Shown: positions 52,314-61,694, counted from the stretch's first letter. The stretch: DNA of 64,000 bases from Fibrobacter sp. UWH4 (GCF_900142475.1 NZ_FRAY01000003.1:434001-498000), one strand, 5' to 3'. Notes: generated from the letters alone by a model not told the origin. A program made the numbers and translations.

Positions 52314-53285
52314 TTATTTTGAGTTTTTCCAAAAATTGTAAAAATTATACCACTGGTACGGATGCCTGAGGCACAATTTCTGTAAAATTTGCGTGTATTC
52401 CTGCACAAGCATCCGAAGTCTTTCGGGGCGCTCCTTGCGGCTACAGTCAAAAGTGGTTTTCGCCTTCACCACATGCATCTCGTAAGGCGAACGAATATCA
52501 AAGTCATGCTTGCGGATGGCAAACGTAAAGTAAATCGGGGCACCCAGAATACTCGAAAGCGTAAAGGCCCCTTCCGGAAAATTCGCCCTCTCGCCCAGGA
52601 AATCCATCTCGACATTCCGGTCCGTGGAATTCGCCGAGGTCCGGTCCCCCGCAATCACCACCAGGTTACCCTTCGCAATCTGTTCCTTCATCCACACGGC
52701 AGAATCGACTCCAATCTTGTTTGCGTCCAGCACCGAATTCATCAGGTCCGGATTCAATTCAAAAAGGAGCGCATTGAACTTGGACGTTCCCGAGAAGTCG
52801 ACCACCGGGAAAACCTTGAATTCCTTATGCGAATGGATTTCACCGTAGCCCGTCAGCGAGCGCAGCATTTCCATGTTACCGAGGTGCGAGCAAATCAGGA
52901 ATGCACCCTCGCCGCGGTCAATCTGTTCCACCAGCTTGTCGAGGTCGTCGCCCTGGGTTTCCACCTGGTTCAGCTTGATCGCTCCACGCCAGCCGAGCAG
53001 TTTCTCGATCATCGAAAGTGCAAACGAAAGCACGTGCTTGTAGGTGCCCATGAAGGGCATCCGCTTGCCCTGCACCGCCGACAGGCGTTTCAGGTAGGCC
53101 GCTGAACGTTCCCGGACGGGGCGCGCCCCCATCCAGAAAAAGAAGCACACGACCGCCGTACACAGTTCAACGACACGAAGCGGCAAGTGGCAAGTTATCC
53201 ACAGCATAAAACGGAAGTGCCACAGGCTTCCGCCCACTTCCTTTACTTCGTACCACTGTTGTAATTGTGCGTTCTCGGAGCTCAT
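52314..53285 (-). CDS. LpxL-like lipid acyltransferase
   Basis: A 323-residue membrane-associated acyltransferase with one N-terminal hydrophobic segment. The H-L-G-N-M-E motif is the family's HxxxxD/E-like active site and A-G-D-R-T-S-A-N-S the second block. Probably joins the polyene to, or builds, the lipid anchor. Starts 4 bases inside the preceding glycosyltransferase gene. Confidence 0.85.
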   Translation of the reverse strand: MSSENAQLQQWYEVKEVGGSLWHFRFMLWITCHLPLRVVELCTAVVCFFFWMGARPVRERSAAYLKRLSAVQGKRMPFMGTYKHVLSFALSMIEKLLGWRGAIKLNQVETQGDDLDKLVEQIDRGEGAFLICSHLGNMEMLRSLTGYGEIHSHKEFKVFPVVDFSGTSKFNALLFELNPDLMNSVLDANKIGVDSAVWMKEQIAKGNLVVIAGDRTSANSTDRNVEMDFLGERANFPEGAFTLSSILGAPIYFTFAIRKHDFDIRSPYEMHVVKAKTTFDCSRKERPERLRMLVQEYTQILQKLCLRHPYQWYNFYNFWKNSK

Positions 53286-54052
53286 TTTCTCTTCTTAAAA
53301 AGGCGGCGACCAAGAATTATCGGCGAACGAATCAGCATGCCGAGGCAGAGCTTGGTATGCGTCCAGGAAATTTCGACGTTATCGCCAAAGGCGCGGAAAT
53401 TGGACACGCCGTCTTCAGGGTACTTCACCTTGATCGGATAGAAATACATCTTGAGACCAGCCCAAGACAGGCGCACCAGGATTTCGATATCGAAGCCCAT
53501 GCGGTACGTGCGAATTTTCTTAGCCACCGGCCAAACCTTCGCTACGGGATACACGCGGAACCCGCACATGGAATCGGGAATAGACTTGGAAAGAGTCTCG
53601 ACCGCAACCCAGAAATTCGTAATCTTACGGCCCTGTTCACGCGCCTTGGGCACGGAGCCGTCGTACTGCGGCATTCCCGCCACCAAATCGAACGGGTGCT
53701 TTTTGGCGGCTTTCAAAAAGAACGGAATTGCGTCCGCGTCGTGCTGACCGTCGGCATCCATTTGCAGAGCATGCGTAAAGCCCATCTCGTAGGCCTTTTC
53801 GAGGCCGCTGATGACCGCGGCACCCTTGCCACCATTCTTTTCGCGCGTCACGAGAGTCGTATTCGGGACTTCGTTTGCGACCTGCACCAAAATTTCGTGA
53901 CCTTCGGGAGTATTGCCATCGTCAACCAAAATCACGGAAAGTCCCTGGGCGGCCAGCGTTTCCGCCACCTTGCGGCTCGTCGCCTCGTGACGATACACCG
54001 GCACGATAGCGCAGAACTTCATATCTTCAGGTTTCATCTTGGGCTCACGCAT
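53282..54052 (-). CDS. Family 2 glycosyltransferase
   Basis: A 256-residue GT-A enzyme: A-I-V-P-V-Y-R-H start, V-I-L-V-D-D-G-N-T, and Q-M-D-A-D-G-Q-H with the metal-binding Asp residues. A C-terminal hydrophobic stretch could bring it to the membrane. In aryl polyene clusters glycosyltransferases of this type are thought to build the anchor. Overlaps the ligase gene end by 8 bases. Confidence 0.88.
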   Translation of the reverse strand: MREPKMKPEDMKFCAIVPVYRHEATSRKVAETLAAQGLSVILVDDGNTPEGHEILVQVANEVPNTTLVTREKNGGKGAAVISGLEKAYEMGFTHALQMDADGQHDADAIPFFLKAAKKHPFDLVAGMPQYDGSVPKAREQGRKITNFWVAVETLSKSIPDSMCGFRVYPVAKVWPVAKKIRTYRMGFDIEILVRLSWAGLKMYFYPIKVKYPEDGVSNFRAFGDNVEISWTHTKLCLGMLIRSPIILGRRLFKKRK

Positions 54053-56378
54053 TGGCAGCCTCCGTCATAACGAGGGTTCCACTCGAAAGGGCTCGGCCTT
54101 CTTCGAGCGTATAGGAGAAAGCGACCTTTCCTGCATCGGCCTTGTAGCTCATTTCAAGAATCGCGGGAACGTTCGGCAAAATCGGATAGCTGAACTTGGT
54201 GCGTTGGATTCGCGACACGGTCTGCGACGTCCCGAGCAGCGCATGAGCAAGCGTCACCACCATATCCACCTGCGCAACCGCAGGAAGCAGCTTGAACGCC
54301 GGGAAATGTCCGCTATAGAAATCGCTGGTTTCGGGGAACACGAGCTTGAGCGTCACCGTCCCCGGCTCACGCTTCATCTTCAGAATCTTAAAATTCGGGC
54401 TTTCGGGAATACCGAACAATGCCTGGATATCGCGCATCTTGATCTTACCTTGTGTATCCTGCGGAAGTTCCTCGAGGTAGCGCCACTTCTTGGGCGACAC
54501 CGTATTCTCGATGAACTGCATCAGGTGCTTCTTGAAGAAATTGTTGATTTCGAGTTTCGGCAGGTTCTTGAACTTTTCACGGCCTTCGGCATTCAGCACA
54601 ATCGCCGCGGCAAGGTACTGGCGGCTCCCCACCATCGGGACCACGCGCACATCCTGCACCAGGCCCGTCTGCTTCAGGCGATTTTCCACTTCAGGGAGAG
54701 AAATTCGCTTTTCCTCGATTTTCACGATGGAATCGGCGCGGCCCTTCAACAGGAAACGCCCGTCGTCGTAGATTTCCACGAGGTCGCCCGTCGTAAAACC
54801 TTCGGGTTCCAGAATGTAGCTCGACTTCACGTTCAGGCAGTCGTTTTCGCCGATGCTCATCTTGCAGACTTCAAACGGTTTCCAAATGGGGCCGTTCTTG
54901 GACTGCCTGTAGGCTATGCCACCGGTCTCGGTACTGCCATAGATTTCTGTGGTCCAGTAGCCCGTGATGCCTTCGCACTTGCGGGCCACCTCTTCGGGAA
55001 GCGGGCCGCCCGAAGAATAAATAATCGGTGTATACTTGAACTCAATCGGCTTTTCGGCATCGGCGGCGAGGCGCTTCAGGTAAGCCGGGCTCGACGCGAT
55101 TACCGCCTTTTCACCGGCCAGGCTAACGAGTTCGCTCGGATAGTCGATGCGGTGTCTACGGAACGGAAGCCCCGTCGCCGTCGGCAGTAGCACCGTAAAC
55201 AAGAGGCCGTAAATGTGGTGGTGGTTCACCGTGCTGTAGACCTTGCGGCCCACCCAGTCATCGCCGAAAACCTTCACCAGTTCATACAGTTCATTTTCAA
55301 ATTGTGAAAAACGCTTGGGCACGGATTTCGGCTCGCCCGTCGTTCCCGAGGTAAACATCACCATCTCGGCAGCATTCTTGTCAAAACTGTTCCACAAGGT
55401 CTCGACTTCGGGTCCGTTCAAAATGTCCTGGATCTGCACCGCACCGGCAGAAGCATCGCCAAAGGGAGTGTCGGTGATAAAACCGTATCCGGGTTTCTTG
55501 ATTTCCTTGATAAAGACTTCCTGGCGGTTCGCCGTCACCATCGCCTTGCGGCCGCTCTGCAACATCGAAAGGAGCGCTACGATAAAGAAGTAGGAGTCCT
55601 CGCAATGGAGAATCCACGGACGGTTTTCGCTCGATTCCAGGAACCGGCGGACCTTGGAGACATCGGAAACGAATTCCGACCAAGTCCTTTCGGAGGCCCC
55701 GTCGAAACAGACGATGGCCCCGTCGGGGCGGCTATCCCGCTGCAAATCGCAAACGGGAATGTAGGATTGCATCTTCTTTTGCATCATTTTACGGACCATG
55801 AATTCAACGGCAAACAAAATGCCGATTAAAATATAGGAGATTAAACCGTTGTAGAGGGACCAAATCCGGTCGCTACCCACCAATGCGGTGCCCAAGGCGA
55901 TTGTCGCGTTCACCACGAAGAAAACGCACCACACGAGTGTCACGCGGTCGCAGTAGCGTTCCACGAAGCGGCAAGACGGAGAGGTTCGAATGCTCTTGTC
56001 GCCCAGGCACGCGAGCCTGAACACGAAACTGGGCTTTTTCCAGAGCGTAAACGAGAAAAACGCCAAAAGGCTCAAGCTCACCAGTACAGGGTAGAACTTG
56101 AGGAACAATACGTTGTCTGCAAAAAAGGCAATCGCCCCGCATACAAACATGAGGGCGACCAGCGCAAAGTTTTTGACGATATTCGCACGATCCTGGGAGC
56201 CATCCGACCCCTTGGAACGACCCTTCGTGACATTGAAAAAATGCACAAAAGCAAGGCCGATGAGCATCAAGCTCAAACGGCGGGGAGAAAGCCCCCAAAA
56301 TTCAAGGCCACAAAAAACGAGAGCCGGGTAAAGGACCGAAAAGGCGGCAAAGAGGACCTTCCCCGCCACGGATTTCAT
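54045..56378 (-). CDS. Fused membrane domain / aryl-ACP ligase / dehydratase
   Basis: 777 residues with three parts that are separate genes in many aryl polyene clusters. First, about 210 residues with six hydrophobic segments. Second, an AMP-forming acid:ACP ligase (about 220-660): M-F-T-S-G-T-T-G-E-P-K phosphate loop, E-I-Y-G-S-T-E-T-G-G, and a late G-R-A-D-S-I-V-K-I lysine block. Third, a hotdog dehydratase domain (about 665-777) with S-G-H-F-P-A-F-K-L-L-P-A, including the expected His. It should activate the aryl acid, load the ACP and help dehydration. The stop of the ACP gene abuts its start. Confidence 0.88.
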   Translation of the reverse strand: MKSVAGKVLFAAFSVLYPALVFCGLEFWGLSPRRLSLMLIGLAFVHFFNVTKGRSKGSDGSQDRANIVKNFALVALMFVCGAIAFFADNVLFLKFYPVLVSLSLLAFFSFTLWKKPSFVFRLACLGDKSIRTSPSCRFVERYCDRVTLVWCVFFVVNATIALGTALVGSDRIWSLYNGLISYILIGILFAVEFMVRKMMQKKMQSYIPVCDLQRDSRPDGAIVCFDGASERTWSEFVSDVSKVRRFLESSENRPWILHCEDSYFFIVALLSMLQSGRKAMVTANRQEVFIKEIKKPGYGFITDTPFGDASAGAVQIQDILNGPEVETLWNSFDKNAAEMVMFTSGTTGEPKSVPKRFSQFENELYELVKVFGDDWVGRKVYSTVNHHHIYGLLFTVLLPTATGLPFRRHRIDYPSELVSLAGEKAVIASSPAYLKRLAADAEKPIEFKYTPIIYSSGGPLPEEVARKCEGITGYWTTEIYGSTETGGIAYRQSKNGPIWKPFEVCKMSIGENDCLNVKSSYILEPEGFTTGDLVEIYDDGRFLLKGRADSIVKIEEKRISLPEVENRLKQTGLVQDVRVVPMVGSRQYLAAAIVLNAEGREKFKNLPKLEINNFFKKHLMQFIENTVSPKKWRYLEELPQDTQGKIKMRDIQALFGIPESPNFKILKMKREPGTVTLKLVFPETSDFYSGHFPAFKLLPAVAQVDMVVTLAHALLGTSQTVSRIQRTKFSYPILPNVPAILEMSYKADAGKVAFSYTLEEGRALSSGTLVMTEAANA

Positions 56379-56635
56379 TACTTCTTATCCGCGTTCTGGA
56401 TCAAGTTATAAATGGCGTCGACAACGTCCTGAACGGTGCGGACCGTCTTGAAGACTTCGGGATCGATATTGGTCGGCAAGAGAGACTTAAGCTTCACGAT
56501 CAGGTCGACGGCGTCAATGCTGTCCAGTTCGAGATCTTCGTAGAGACGAGCTTCAGGGGTCACCTTGGCTTCGTCCATTTCGAAATCTTCGATAAGGGCG
56601 GCTTTCAACTTATCAAAAATCGCTTGTTTATCCAT
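56378..56635 (-). CDS. Acyl carrier protein (first of two)
   Basis: 85 residues, acidic. L-E-L-D-S-I-D-A-V-D-L holds the phosphopantetheine Ser. Carries the growing chain. Its stop touches the ligase start (one-base overlap), and it is 11 bases after the second ACP gene. Confidence 0.92.
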   Translation of the reverse strand: MDKQAIFDKLKAALIEDFEMDEAKVTPEARLYEDLELDSIDAVDLIVKLKSLLPTNIDPEVFKTVRTVQDVVDAIYNLIQNADKK

Positions 56636-56646
56636 TTCATCCTCCC

Positions 56647-56916
56647 TTATTTAGGCATGTTCGCCGAAATATATGCAGCGAGCGTATCTACAGAATAGAA
56701 ATGCTTCTTCGTTTCTTCGTTCACCACCGAGAAAGTCACGCCGAAGTTTTCCTTGACGGCGATACCGAGTTCCAGAGCATCGATAGAGTCAAGCCCGAGT
56801 CCATTTTCGCTTTCGCCAAAAAGAGGAGCGTCGTCTACGATATCGGCTGCGGTCACGTCTTCAAGTTCCAACACCGTTACAATCATTTCTTTGATACGAG
56901 ATTTTAATTCGTTCAT
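56647..56916 (-). CDS. Acyl carrier protein (second)
   Basis: 89 residues. G-L-D-S-I-D-A-L-E-L has the carrier Ser. First gene of the long minus-strand pigment operon; two ACPs are usual in aryl polyene clusters, one probably for the aryl starter and one for elongation. Confidence 0.92.
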   Translation of the reverse strand: MNELKSRIKEMIVTVLELEDVTAADIVDDAPLFGESENGLGLDSIDALELGIAVKENFGVTFSVVNEETKKHFYSVDTLAAYISANMPK

Positions 56917-57032
56917 ATTTAACCCTTAATTTGGGCGCAAAAATAGATTAAAAAATCCGTTTCGTCAACCACATAAATTTATATTATTTGCTAAATTTGA
57001 GCGCAAAACAAACTAAATAACAAAAGAGTTCT
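56917..57032. promoter_or_regulatory. Divergent control region of the two aryl polyene operons
   Basis: A 116-base AT-rich gap between the divergent ACP and methyltransferase genes. TATATT/TTATAT-like -10 candidates are visible in both directions near 56980-56990, but no clear -35 or operator, so only the location is proposed. Confidence 0.4.
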
Positions 57033-58124
57033 ATGTTCGACTACTATTATCAAGACCAAATTTCGGCTACGGACGCCAAGTTCGAAGCCCAGAAAATCGC
57101 ATTTGCCCCCCTCAGCTTCCACGCCGCAAAGGCCCTCCGAGACATGGGGATTCTCGAAGCCATCTGCAGCGCCCGCAAGAAGGGAATCACCGTTTCGGAA
57201 CTTTCGCAAAAGCTCGGCATTTCTCTCTACGGCGTCGGAGTCCTGATTGAAATGGGACTCGGCATGGGGGCCATCAAGCTTCATAAGGATTCCAAAGAGG
57301 ATGATCTCAAGCTTACGCTCGGCAAAATCGGATTTTTCCTGATGAGCGACGAAATGACGAAAGTCAACATGGACTTTTCCGAAGACATCTGCTACCTGGG
57401 GGCCGAGGACATGCAGGAAGCTATCCGCGACGGCAAGCCCGCGGGTCTCAAGCACCTCGGCAACTGGAAGACCGTGTACCAGGGTCTCTCTCAGCTGACC
57501 GACCAGCAGAAGAAGAGCTGGTTCGGCTTTGACCATTTCTATTCCGACCTGGCCTTCCCCGAAGCGCTCCCCATCGTCTTTTCCAACCCCTGCGCACGCC
57601 TCTTTGATATCGGCGGCAACACCGCCAAGTGGGCCATCGCCTGCTGCAAGTTCAACCCGGACGTGAAGGTTTCCATCATCGACCTCCCGGGCCAGACCGC
57701 CGTCGCCGAAAAGAACGCAAAGGCAGCCGGTTTCGAGAACCGCATCGACACCATCCCCTGCAACGTGCTCGACGAGACCACCGAATTCCCGAAGGGCGCA
57801 AACGCCGTCTGGATGAGCCAGTTCCTCGACTGCTTCTCGCTCGAAGAAATCACGAAGATTCTCACGAAGATCCATTCCGCCGCAGCCCCCGACACCGACA
57901 TCTACGTACTCGAACCGCTGTGGGACAAGCAGCGCTTTGAAGCCGCCGCCTACTCGCTCCAGGCCACGTCGCTCTACTTCACCTGCATCGCAAACGGCAA
58001 CTCCAAGATGTACCGCTTCGAAGAACTGAAGCACGCCATCGAAATCGCCGGCTTCGAACTGAAGGAAGCGCACCATACCGTTGGCCCGAACAGCTACTCG
58101 CTGCTCCGTTTCAGGATCAAGTAG
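57033..58124 (+). CDS. SAM-dependent O-methyltransferase (aryl head cap)
   Basis: A 363-residue methyltransferase of the plant/bacterial O-methyltransferase type: an N-terminal winged-helix dimerisation domain (T-V-S-E-L-S-Q-K-L-G-I) and a SAM-binding Rossmann domain with L-F-D-I-G-G-N-T-A-K and I-I-D-L-P-G-Q. Aryl polyenes often carry a methoxy group on the ring, which such an enzyme would add. First gene of the plus-strand branch of the cluster. Confidence 0.85.
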   Translation: MFDYYYQDQISATDAKFEAQKIAFAPLSFHAAKALRDMGILEAICSARKKGITVSELSQKLGISLYGVGVLIEMGLGMGAIKLHKDSKEDDLKLTLGKIGFFLMSDEMTKVNMDFSEDICYLGAEDMQEAIRDGKPAGLKHLGNWKTVYQGLSQLTDQQKKSWFGFDHFYSDLAFPEALPIVFSNPCARLFDIGGNTAKWAIACCKFNPDVKVSIIDLPGQTAVAEKNAKAAGFENRIDTIPCNVLDETTEFPKGANAVWMSQFLDCFSLEEITKILTKIHSAAAPDTDIYVLEPLWDKQRFEAAAYSLQATSLYFTCIANGNSKMYRFEELKHAIEIAGFELKEAHHTVGPNSYSLLRFRIK

Positions 58125-58137
58125 TCGTAAGGTGGGC

Positions 58138-58761
58138 ATGGGAACAATGATTTATATTGAACGTGCCGAGTACTTTATCCCGAGCGAAGAACAACCGCTC
58201 CCCGACGTGAAGTTCGTGCCGATGCTTACGCGCAGACGCTTGAGCCAGCTGTCGAAGATGGTTGTCTACGTGAATGCCGCCATCAGCAAGGACCAATCCC
58301 CTTGCAAGGTGACCTTCGCCTCGCAGTACGGTGAAATTTCGCAGCAGCTTAAAATTTCACAGGCTCTGCTCGATACCGGGAACGTCTCGCCTGCGCACTT
58401 CAGCCTCTCCGTCTTCAACGCGTCGATCGCGAACGCAACGATTCTCGAAAAGAATACCGCCGGTTATTCGGCCGTATTCTCCGGGAAGGCTGCTTTCCGC
58501 GAAGGCCTCAAGGACTGCGTCGCCGCCCTTAAGGCGGGTTCCGAAACGGAACGCGTCTTTATATTCGCTGACGAAAAGATTCCCGAGACCTACGCTCCCG
58601 TGGCGGGAACGCCGTACCCGAACGCCGTATGCGCCCTGGCACTCCGCCTGACTACCGACGCAAGTAAGGGTGGCCGCGAACTCGACGAGACTCCACTCGA
58701 AGGTAATTTCGAGACAGCGGCCGAAGAGGCCATCGCCTTCATTAAGCAGAGGTTAGGCTAA
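58138..58761 (+). CDS. KS-like N-terminal-domain protein of the aryl polyene cluster
   Basis: About 207 residues, matching the short beta-ketoacyl-synthase N-terminal-domain proteins of aryl polyene clusters: V-T-F-A-S-Q-Y-G-E-I, then S-P-A-H-F-S-L-S-V-F-N-A. No active-site Cys, so it probably acts as a partner subunit, like a chain-length factor, for one ketosynthase. AAGGTGG precedes the ATG; Met 58147 is an alternative. Its stop overlaps the acyltransferase start. Confidence 0.8.
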   Translation: MGTMIYIERAEYFIPSEEQPLPDVKFVPMLTRRRLSQLSKMVVYVNAAISKDQSPCKVTFASQYGEISQQLKISQALLDTGNVSPAHFSLSVFNASIANATILEKNTAGYSAVFSGKAAFREGLKDCVAALKAGSETERVFIFADEKIPETYAPVAGTPYPNAVCALALRLTTDASKGGRELDETPLEGNFETAAEEAIAFIKQRLG

Positions 58762-59552
58762 TGCTTCGCCGCATCAAGTACATCCGACGGCTGCTTTCGA
58801 AGCTATCCTCGTTTGCGGTCTTCGGAATCAGCAGCCTGATCCTCGGGACATCGCTATTCCCCCTGTTCCACGTGCTCGCGGGTTTTTCGGAAAAACGCTT
58901 CAACATGATTTCGCGCCGATTCGTAAACCTGTTCTTCAGGTTTTTCGTCAAGTATATCGAAGTCACCGGGGCCATGCGCCTCAGCGTCGAGAACCGCGAA
59001 CTGCTGAAAGGAATCAAGGGAAAGGTCGTCATCGCGAACCACCCCTCGCTCCTGGACGTGGTGATCCTCTTCTCGCTCATCCCGAACTCGAACTGCATCG
59101 TCAAGGGAGCCCTTGTCCAGAACGCCTGCATTTCGGCTATCATCCGGAACCTCTACATTCCGAACAGCATTCCCTTCGAAGAACAGCTGGAACGCGCCAA
59201 GAAGTCGATGATCGAAGACGGCAACAACCTCATCATCTTCCCCGAAGGCACTCGCTCCAAGCCGGGCGAACCCTGGCAATTCAAGAAAGGGGCCGCGCGC
59301 TTCGCCCTTTTTGCCGAAGCGGACGTCATACCGATTTATTTTGGCGGTAACGAAAAAATCGGACTCCGCAAGCACGACAAGATGCTGCAGTTCCACCCGA
59401 CCGAACGCTACATGTACAATCTCAAGGTCTTGCCGAGCATCCCGGTTGCCCCCTACAAGGATATGCCGATGTCAAAGAGCGCCATCCTGCTCACCGACAA
59501 GATGAAAGAAGTTTTAGAGAAAGAACATCAAAACGAAAAGGTAACACAATGA
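58761..59552 (+). CDS. PlsC-like 1-acyl-glycerol-phosphate acyltransferase
   Basis: 263 residues with one N-terminal membrane helix. N-H-P-S-L-L-D is the HxxxxD catalytic motif and F-P-E-G-T-R-S the substrate motif. Probably builds the lipid anchor for the pigment. Overlaps neighbours by 1 and 4 bases. Confidence 0.9.
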   Translation: MLRRIKYIRRLLSKLSSFAVFGISSLILGTSLFPLFHVLAGFSEKRFNMISRRFVNLFFRFFVKYIEVTGAMRLSVENRELLKGIKGKVVIANHPSLLDVVILFSLIPNSNCIVKGALVQNACISAIIRNLYIPNSIPFEEQLERAKKSMIEDGNNLIIFPEGTRSKPGEPWQFKKGAARFALFAEADVIPIYFGGNEKIGLRKHDKMLQFHPTERYMYNLKVLPSIPVAPYKDMPMSKSAILLTDKMKEVLEKEHQNEKVTQ

Positions 59553-59992
59553 AAAAAATTTCCCTGATTCTCGCCCTGGGCAGCATCGCCGCCGTTCTCA
59601 CCGCTTGCGGTGGCAACTACAGCCGCGCTCAAACATTGGAACAGCAGAACTCGCCGTTCAACTGCGTCGGCCTGCATGTCAAGAATGCTCAGTGGCATTT
59701 TATCGATGACTTCGGCCAGCGCGTCGATGCCATGGGTTCCTGCCATGCCGGCATGAAGCACGGGACCTTTGATTTCGTCGTCAACGGCCAGCTTGTCGCC
59801 AAGACCAAGTTCATCAAGGACAGCGAACGCAAGACCACTTGCTTTGTCATGGGCAAGACAAGGACGAACCTGATCAACTGTATGCAGCTGAACGCCGCTC
59901 AAGCCCAGAACAATCCGCAAATGCAGCAAGCCCCCATGCAACAGGCTCCTGTGCAGCAGGCTCCCATGATTCAGAACGACCAAAACTTCTAG
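59549..59992 (+). CDS. Small lipoprotein with Gln/Pro-rich tail
   Basis: 147 residues. Lipobox L-T-A-C (Cys about 20). The middle part has four Cys; the end is a Q-Q-A-P repeat, a flexible tail. It is co-transcribed with the pigment acyltransferase (four-base overlap), but its role is unknown and it may not be part of the pathway. Confidence 0.75.
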   Translation: MKKISLILALGSIAAVLTACGGNYSRAQTLEQQNSPFNCVGLHVKNAQWHFIDDFGQRVDAMGSCHAGMKHGTFDFVVNGQLVAKTKFIKDSERKTTCFVMGKTRTNLINCMQLNAAQAQNNPQMQQAPMQQAPVQQAPMIQNDQNF

Positions 59993-60025
59993 GTTGTCAT
60001 TCCCTAAAATCTAACGAGGCAAAAC

Positions 60026-61459
60026 ATGGCAAAGACTAGCGCAAAGAAATCGGAAAATTCAGCCAAGAAGGGCACCCAGACCAACATGTGGACCGGCCGT
60101 TTTGCTAGCGGCATGGCACAGAGCATGGTGGACCTGAGCTTCAGCCTGCAATTCGACGCCGAACTCATCGAAGAAGACATCGAAGGCAGCATCGGCCACG
60201 GCAAGGGCCTGGTAGAATCCGGCGTGCTCAGCAAGGCGGAATACAAGAAGATTTGCGACGGACTCGCCAGCATCCTCAAGGATTACAAGGCCGGCAAGAA
60301 CCTGTGGAAGGAATCTGACGAAGACATCCACATGGCCGTGGAACGGGTACTCACCGAACGCATCGGCGCCCTCGGCAAGAAGATTCACACGGGCCGCAGC
60401 CGTAACGACCAGGTTTGCACGGACTTCAAGCTTTACATGCGTCACCGCGCCGCCGAAATCCGCGCCCTCGAAGTTTCTTTGATGGAAACAGTTCTCGACC
60501 TCGCGAAGAAATACTTCGGCAAGATGATGCCGGGCTACACGCACCTGCAGCAGGCACAGCCCATCTACTTTAGCCATTACCTGATGAGCATGTTCTTCGC
60601 CGTGAGCCGCGACGTGAAACGCCTCGACAATTTCCTGGAACTGCACAGCGAACTTCCGCTGGGTAGCGGTGCCATGGCAGGCTCTGCCTTCCCGTACCAC
60701 CGCGCCCTCGTCGCGAAGGAACTGGGATTTAACGGAGTCTCCCCGAACAGCATCGACGCCGTGAGCCATCGCGATATGATGCTCGAATTCGAAGCCGACC
60801 TCGCGATTATCGCGAACACCATGAGCCGCTACGCCGAAGACTTTGTGAACTGGAGTACCAGCGAATTCGGCTACCTCACCTTGCACGACGCCTTCTCTAG
60901 CGGATCCTCGATGATGCCGCAGAAGAAGAACCCGGATTCCATGGAACTCATCCGCGGAAAGTCCGGCCGTATGCTCGGTAACTTCAGCGCCCTCTACACG
61001 CTAGTGAAGGGTGCCCCGCTGAGCTACAGCCGCGACCTGCAAGAAGACAAGGAACCGGTATTCGACTCCGTCCATAACGTGAAGGTGATTCTCCGTGTGA
61101 TGAAGGAAGCCTTGGAAAGCGCACGCTTCAACTTCGACAAGATGCATGCGAAGATGCTGCCGGCGCTGCTGGCTACCGACCTCGCAGACTTGCTGGTCGA
61201 ATCCGGCGTGCCGTTCCGCGATGCCCACCACGTGGTCGGTAGCCTGGTCGGCGAAGCCGCCCGCCAAAGCCTCGAATTCACGGACCTCTCTGATGAGGCC
61301 TGGGCAAGCGCCGGCGTCCCGAACGTCAAGCAAATGAAGAAGACGCTCACCTTCGAATACAGCGTTTCCCGCCGCAACATCGAAGGCGGAACGGGCCCCA
61401 AGTCCGTGAAGCAGCAGTTCGGCAAGGCCGAAGCTATCTTGAAGAAGTTCAAGAAGTAA
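60026..61459 (+). CDS. argH: Argininosuccinate lyase
   Basis: Last step of arginine synthesis: argininosuccinate to arginine and fumarate. 477 residues. Blocks T-G-R-S-R-N-D-Q, the H-L-Q-Q-A-Q-P region with the catalytic His, and the fumarase-type signature G-S-S-M-M-P-Q-K-K-N-P are complete. About 20 extra Lys/Ser residues precede the usual W-T-G-R-F start, but the ATG at 60026 follows AACGAGG. Not part of the pigment cluster in function. Confidence 0.95.
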   Translation: MAKTSAKKSENSAKKGTQTNMWTGRFASGMAQSMVDLSFSLQFDAELIEEDIEGSIGHGKGLVESGVLSKAEYKKICDGLASILKDYKAGKNLWKESDEDIHMAVERVLTERIGALGKKIHTGRSRNDQVCTDFKLYMRHRAAEIRALEVSLMETVLDLAKKYFGKMMPGYTHLQQAQPIYFSHYLMSMFFAVSRDVKRLDNFLELHSELPLGSGAMAGSAFPYHRALVAKELGFNGVSPNSIDAVSHRDMMLEFEADLAIIANTMSRYAEDFVNWSTSEFGYLTLHDAFSSGSSMMPQKKNPDSMELIRGKSGRMLGNFSALYTLVKGAPLSYSRDLQEDKEPVFDSVHNVKVILRVMKEALESARFNFDKMHAKMLPALLATDLADLLVESGVPFRDAHHVVGSLVGEAARQSLEFTDLSDEAWASAGVPNVKQMKKTLTFEYSVSRRNIEGGTGPKSVKQQFGKAEAILKKFKK

Positions 61460-61470
61460 TTCGCCCCACG

Positions 61471-61650
61471 TCATCCCTGACTGAGCTCGCGCACCTCACG
61501 TCATCCTCGACTGAGCTCGCGCACCTCACGTCATCCTCGACTGAGCTCGCGCACCTCACGTCATCCTCGACTGAGCCCGCGCATCTTATGTCATCCTCGA
61601 GTGAGCTCGCGCACCTCACGTCATCCTCGACTGAGCTCCGCGAAGGAGGG
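61471..61650. repeat. 30-bp tandem repeat, six units
   Basis: Units begin at 61471, 61501, 61531, 61561, 61591 and 61621, exactly 30 bases apart, each TCATCCTCGACTGAGCTCGC plus GCACCTCACG with few changes. There are no spacers, so it is not a CRISPR array. The unit resembles the common intergenic 'TCATCCTCGAC...' repeat, amplified in tandem between argH and its terminator. Confidence 0.85.
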
Positions 61651-61658
61651 GATCTATA

Positions 61659-61694
61659 AAAGGCGAACCTGAAAGGGTCCGCCTCTTTTTATTT
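61659..61694. terminator. Terminator after argH
   Basis: AGGCGAACC-TGAAAG-GGTCCGCCT followed by T's, past the tandem repeat; may also serve the convergent FISUMP gene. Confidence 0.7.

Noticed and set aside
61471-61650. Possible CRISPR array
   Set aside because: The 30-base units are directly adjacent with no variable spacers, so it is a simple tandem repeat.
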